Below the pieces are notes generated by a model, which was not told the DNA's origin, ran no database searches, and was given only the letters and a program-made list of their open reading frames with translations. The translations under genes were made by a program, and so were the position numbers. DNA of 64,000 nt from Halobacillus litoralis (lineage in GTDB: Bacteria > Bacillota > Bacilli > Bacillales > Halobacillaceae), in assembly GCF_004101865.1 (NCBI RefSeq), contig NZ_CP026118.1, forward strand, positions 3,179,001 to 3,243,000, written 5' to 3'. Shown piece after piece: positions 61,032-64,000 of this stretch; within the stretch, counting starts at the first letter, position 1; the number at the start of each line of letters is the position of its first letter.

Positions 61032-62368
61032 AACTGAGTAATAAAATTCATGTGTACACGACAGCGCTATTCATAGTTCTCCTCCTTTTAGTCAGTGGAG
61101 CGGTCTATTTTTCATTTAGTCATATCATTTATGAGAGTGATCTAGAGCAAACCCGGGAGGAAGCGGAGCGCATCGTCTCAGGGGTGACTGAAAATCAAAC
61201 GACGGTTCCTTCTTCTGAGCTGTTGCGTGCTTACGTACCGGCGAATGGAATGATTCGGATTGTCCGGCAAAATGGACAAGCTGAAAGTATTGCAGAAGGA
61301 AATCAACAATATCTGCTGGAGCAGGCTTACGATTTTCACCCACAAGAACAAGCGGAAATAGAAAGCTATGAGGGGACTCCCCATAGTTTCGTTTCTATCC
61401 CGATCATTTGGTCGGAAGGTGAAGTGGCCGCTTTGCAGTTGACACAAAGTTTAGAAACGTCAGCGGAGAATCTCGATATTCTGCGGCTGGTTCTGGTCAT
61501 AGTTACGGTTTTGGCGATTCTTCCCCTCTTCATTTCTGCCCGCCTTCTCAGCAATTTGATCACAAAGCCGATTGCTTCATTAATCGATACGATGCAGCAA
61601 ATCCGGGGGAGTGGAAGGTTTAAACGTATTGACACGCAAGGGAAGTCAAAGGATGAGTTGCACCAAATGGCGAATGCGTTCAATGATATGATTGATCAGT
61701 TAGAAGAGAATTATCATAAACAGGAACAATTCGTTTCAAATGCTTCCCATGAGTTGAAAACCCCGTTGACTGTCATCGAATCTTATTCCAGTCTTTTGAA
61801 ACGACGCGGAAAACAGGATGAAGAGCTTTTTCAGGAATCAGTTGATGCGATTCACTCAGAAGCAAAGCGGATGCGTGATTTGACGCAACAGTTGCTTTTA
61901 TTAGCTAAACAGGAAGAACATTGGAACGTGACCATAGTATCGAAACAGTTGCTTCCATTATTACACTCGACGGTTTCATCCTTTGAAAAAGCTTACCACC
62001 GGGATGTAATTACAAAGGCAGCAGTGGATGTAACCATCGACACAGATGAGCAAAAACTGAAGCAGCTTATTTATATTTTTATGGATAATGCGCGAAAATA
62101 CAGCGAGGATCAAATTGAAGTCAGCCTCGTATCCACTGCAGAGAAGGCTGAGATTCAGATTGTAGATCATGGAATCGGGATGGAAGCTGAGGAGTTAGAA
62201 AAAGTTTTTGACCGTTTCTATCAAGTGGAAGAGTCAAGAACTGATGGATATGGGCTCGGTTTATCGATGGCGAAAGAACTGGCTAAAGCGATAGGCGCAG
62301 AAATAAGCTTGAAAAGTCAAATAGGCCAAGGGACGGTTGTGACCATCTCCTTGCCGATTACTCAGTGA
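61028..62368 (+). CDS. ykoH: Sensor histidine kinase (YkoH-like)
   Basis: A 446-residue membrane kinase: helix at about 10-32, an outer sensor of about 120 residues, a second helix at about 152-175, a HAMP region (180-230), His241 in FVSNASHELKTPLTV, N-box MDNARKYSED, and G boxes DHGIGMEAEE and GYGLGLSMAKEL. Translationally coupled to the regulator gene. The signal is unknown; PepSY proteins downstream could be targets or partners. Confidence 0.92.
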   Translation: MKLSNKIHVYTTALFIVLLLLVSGAVYFSFSHIIYESDLEQTREEAERIVSGVTENQTTVPSSELLRAYVPANGMIRIVRQNGQAESIAEGNQQYLLEQAYDFHPQEQAEIESYEGTPHSFVSIPIIWSEGEVAALQLTQSLETSAENLDILRLVLVIVTVLAILPLFISARLLSNLITKPIASLIDTMQQIRGSGRFKRIDTQGKSKDELHQMANAFNDMIDQLEENYHKQEQFVSNASHELKTPLTVIESYSSLLKRRGKQDEELFQESVDAIHSEAKRMRDLTQQLLLLAKQEEHWNVTIVSKQLLPLLHSTVSSFEKAYHRDVITKAAVDVTIDTDEQKLKQLIYIFMDNARKYSEDQIEVSLVSTAEKAEIQIVDHGIGMEAEELEKVFDRFYQVEESRTDGYGLGLSMAKELAKAIGAEISLKSQIGQGTVVTISLPITQ

Positions 62369-62412
62369 AATCTCATTTTCATCAATTAAGATGAAAAGAG
62401 AGGAGTGAGGAA

Positions 62413-62940
62413 ATGTCGAAGTCTCTTAAATTAATCATTTCAACTGTTGGACTCTTCGTTTTGGTTATCATCGGTTGGCAGATCGTCGACGAAACATTGA
62501 ATGCCCAACCGCTAAGCAAAGAGCAGGCAATGGACAAAATACAAGGGCAATACCATGGCACGATTACAGACTTCGTATCGATGGATGACCATTATTTGGC
62601 GACCATCGAACTTGAAAAAGGATTGTATGAAATTGCTGTTTTGAAAGACAACGGCCAAATAGCGGATATGAAGCGAATTGAAGAGGGGGCTGAGGAAGAC
62701 GACAACTCCCCAGAACCGCCCCGGGATGAGAAGACGGATTCTGAAAAACCGATAACAGAAGAACAAGCACGTGAATCAGCATTGAAGGAAGTTGATGGTA
62801 CAGTGGATGATGTTGATTTTGAAACAGAGGACGAGGTCTCTTTCTATCTCGTCGAAGTAGAAAAAGAAGACGAAAGTGAAGCAACGATACAAGTTCATGC
62901 CATCACCGGCGAAATCATGACTGTTAGTTGGGATGATTGA
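62413..62940 (+). CDS. Membrane-anchored PepSY-domain protein
   Basis: A 175-residue protein with one N-terminal helix (LIISTVGLFVLVIIGWQIV), then an outer part: a first PepSY-like unit (SKEQAMDKIQGQYHGTITDF, 38-90), an acidic linker (EEDDNSPEPPRDEKTDSEKP) and a second unit (TEEQARESALKEVDGTVDDV ... HAITGEIMTVSWDD). Starts 45 bases after the kinase gene with AGAGGAGTGAGG. PepSY domains often restrain peptidases or bind ligands at the surface. Confidence 0.87.
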   Translation: MSKSLKLIISTVGLFVLVIIGWQIVDETLNAQPLSKEQAMDKIQGQYHGTITDFVSMDDHYLATIELEKGLYEIAVLKDNGQIADMKRIEEGAEEDDNSPEPPRDEKTDSEKPITEEQARESALKEVDGTVDDVDFETEDEVSFYLVEVEKEDESEATIQVHAITGEIMTVSWDD

Positions 62941-62941
62941 T

Positions 62942-62981
62942 TTCTCATCAAATTCTCATTTTCCTCACCATTTGTTCTCAT
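62942..62981 (+). promoter_or_regulatory. Phased TTCTCAT repeats, candidate response-regulator sites
   Basis: TTCTCAT occurs at 62942, 62953 and 62975, so at 11- and 22-base steps, as OmpR-type regulators bind. A TATAGT box follows at about 62992. Related TCTCATT stands near 62371 after the kinase gene. Confidence 0.55.
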
Positions 62982-63025
62982 CTTTGATGGCTATAGTGGA
63001 AGTAGAACAACAAGAGGAGGAATAA

Positions 63026-63556
63026 ATGATGAAGAAAAAATTGATGATCGCAGGGATTACAGGAGTTGTCACATTAGGAGGAGCTTTTGGCGTGAGTGCC
63101 GTAGCAGGTGATAATCAATGGAAGTCTGAAGAAGTGAAAGTCTCCCAAAAGGAAGCGGAATCGATTGCGACAGATGAAGTGAAAAAACTTACGATTAATA
63201 AAGTCGAAAAAGATAACGACGATAATCAATACTATTATGAAATCGATGGAAAAACAGAGGATGGAAAAGAAGTCGAAGTTGACGTTGATGCAATTACGGG
63301 GGAAGTAATCAAAGTCGACCGTGATGAAGAGGAAAAGTCTGATGATGATTCAGATCAACAAGCTGCCGAAAATCTGAAAGTGCCAAAAGAAGAAGCAGAG
63401 AAAATCGCTAAGGAAAAATCAGCTGGAGAGATTGTAGAAGTGGAAGTCGACGATGGGAATTATGAAATTGAATTGAAAGACGATACGCATGAATATGATG
63501 TAACTGTGAACGGTCAAACAGGTGAAGTCATTGAGTCTGAAAAAGAAAAAGAATAA
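63026..63556 (+). CDS. ykoI: Secreted PepSY-domain protein (YkoI-like)
   Basis: A 176-residue secreted protein with a signal peptide or anchor (MIAGITGVVTLGGAFGVSAVAG). Two PepSY units: VSQKEAESIATDEVKKLTIN ... VDVDAITGEVIKVDRD and VPKEEAEKIAKEKSAGEIVE ... VNGQTGEVIESEKE, linked by an acidic stretch. Very rich in Asp, Glu and Lys. It has its own phased repeats upstream, so it is probably the main target of the two-component system. YkoI of B. subtilis has the same plan. Confidence 0.9.
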   Translation: MMKKKLMIAGITGVVTLGGAFGVSAVAGDNQWKSEEVKVSQKEAESIATDEVKKLTINKVEKDNDDNQYYYEIDGKTEDGKEVEVDVDAITGEVIKVDRDEEEKSDDDSDQQAAENLKVPKEEAEKIAKEKSAGEIVEVEVDDGNYEIELKDDTHEYDVTVNGQTGEVIESEKEKE

Positions 63557-63565
63557 TTTGTTTTT

Positions 63566-63592
63566 AAAAAAACCCGTGCTAACGGGTTTTTT
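63566..63592 (+). terminator. Terminator after the PepSY gene
   Basis: AAAAAACCCGT / ACGGGTTTTTT. Confidence 0.92.
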
Positions 63593-63647
63593 ATATTTGG
63601 AAAAATATGGTTGACTTGAGGTGTAAAAATATGGAACTGAACGCTAA

Positions 63648-63674
63648 AAGAAAAACTCGTCTATGGCGAGTTTT
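63648..63674 (-). terminator. Terminator after the STAS gene
   Basis: On the minus strand AAAACTCG / CGAGTTTTTC stem touching the stop codon. Confidence 0.7.
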
Positions 63675-64000
63675 AGGGGCTTTCCACTAAGGAAAAACCG
63701 ATATATGAGAGCGCAGATTCAAGGTTGGAAGCTGTTTTTGTCTTCAAATTCGTCAGAGCAATATTTTCCACTTCTCGTTGAGCGATTTCAGGTGTAATGC
63801 CGGTTATGATTGTTTCGATCCCCATCAACTGTAGAGATTGAACCAGTTTACCAAATACTTGTGGGAAATTGTTTCCCCTGATCACCAACCCTGAAAGATC
63901 GATGATAAAGTATTCGATATCATTTTCTGTTCCGTAAGTGAGAACATTGTCAAGAATCTTTTCAGCCCGGCGTTCGTCGATAATTCCTTGTATCGTTAAA
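63673..64000 (-). CDS. STAS-domain protein, C-terminal part (RsbR-like; runs past window)
   Basis: The minus frame is open from the right edge: LTIQGIIDERRAEKILDNVL, EYFIIDLSGLVIRGNNFPQV, LQLMGIETIITGITPEIAQ and TASNLESALSYIGFSLVESP. This is the C-terminal STAS domain of RsbR-type stressosome proteins, which control sigma-B through RsbT. In most members a Ser or Thr follows the DLSG motif region; here IDLSGLVIRGN. The N-terminal sensor domain lies outside, so the paralogue type (RsbRA-RD or a light sensor) cannot be told. Confidence 0.88.
   Translation of the reverse strand, partial: LTIQGIIDERRAEKILDNVLTYGTENDIEYFIIDLSGLVIRGNNFPQVFGKLVQSLQLMGIETIITGITPEIAQREVENIALTNLKTKTASNLESALSYIGFSLVESP

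Noticed and set aside
1..64000. tRNA, rRNA, CRISPR array, prophage or complete insertion sequence
   Set aside because: I looked for these on both strands and found no convincing signal.

Overview
The window looks like chromosome of a low-GC Gram-positive bacterium of the Bacillaceae. The evidence is strong AGGAGG ribosome sites with ATG, GTG and TTG starts, sigma-A type promoters, S-box and cobalamin riboswitches, and many genes whose closest named relatives are in Bacillus subtilis (ydhK, ydaJLM, ywrABCD, ald/adeR, ykvI, ykoGHI). Acidic secreted proteins and the type of intergenic repeats suggest a moderately halophilic genus such as Halobacillus; that is inference. I see no rRNA, tRNA, CRISPR array, prophage or intact transposase.

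Layout. 1-300: end of an aldo/keto reductase. 460-3325: metE (frameshifted) behind a tandem SAM-I plus cobalamin riboswitch leader. 3590-8800: DinB protein, then a copper cluster (CopB-type ATPase with a CsoR-like operator, a membrane protein, a CotF-like protein, a YdhK lipoprotein) and a decayed aldo/keto reductase copy. 8860-18780: acetyltransferase, galM, and a sugar regulon (GH3 glucosidase, ABC importer without ATPase, LacI regulator, secreted GH144-like glucanase) with shared GAAACGTTTC operators, best read as beta-1,2-glucan use. 19030-20880: UbiA prenyltransferase and FAH-family enzyme. 21610-28650: exopolysaccharide operon (two DUF2334 proteins, GT2 synthase, GH8-like protein) and a divergent LCP ligase gene. 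28840-32520: glycerate operon (cdaR, glycerate kinase, GntP permease). 32640-42080: Lrp regulator, five-gene peptide ABC importer, gamma-glutamyltransferase-like enzyme and a split chromate transporter, partly matching the B. subtilis ywrDCBA cluster. 42700-48760: pcp, alanine racemase, alanine dehydrogenase, AdeR-like activator and a YkvI transporter. 49050-50780: a two-domain nitrilase with a frameshift. 51000-60120: an amino-sugar operon (MurK-like kinase, MurQ etherase, ABC importer, RpiR regulator, GlcD/GlcF oxidase). 60350-63560: two-component system with two PepSY proteins. The right edge cuts a STAS-domain protein.

How the parts fit. The most interesting unit is 51099-60116. Together its genes would import N-acetylmuramate through an ABC transporter instead of the usual PTS, phosphorylate it, cleave the lactyl ether with MurQ, and oxidise the released D-lactate with the GlcD/GlcF pair. 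The second is the GH144/GH3/ABC/LacI regulon, where an outside endo-glucanase, an oligosaccharide importer and an inside glucosidase share one operator type. Both sugar importers lack an ATPase gene and probably use a shared MsmX-type ATPase encoded elsewhere.

Two genes (metE and the nitrilase) are each interrupted by what looks like one missing base in a short homopolymer, so sequencing error must be weighed against true pseudogenes. At least six copies of a hairpin repeat superfamily lie in gaps between genes.
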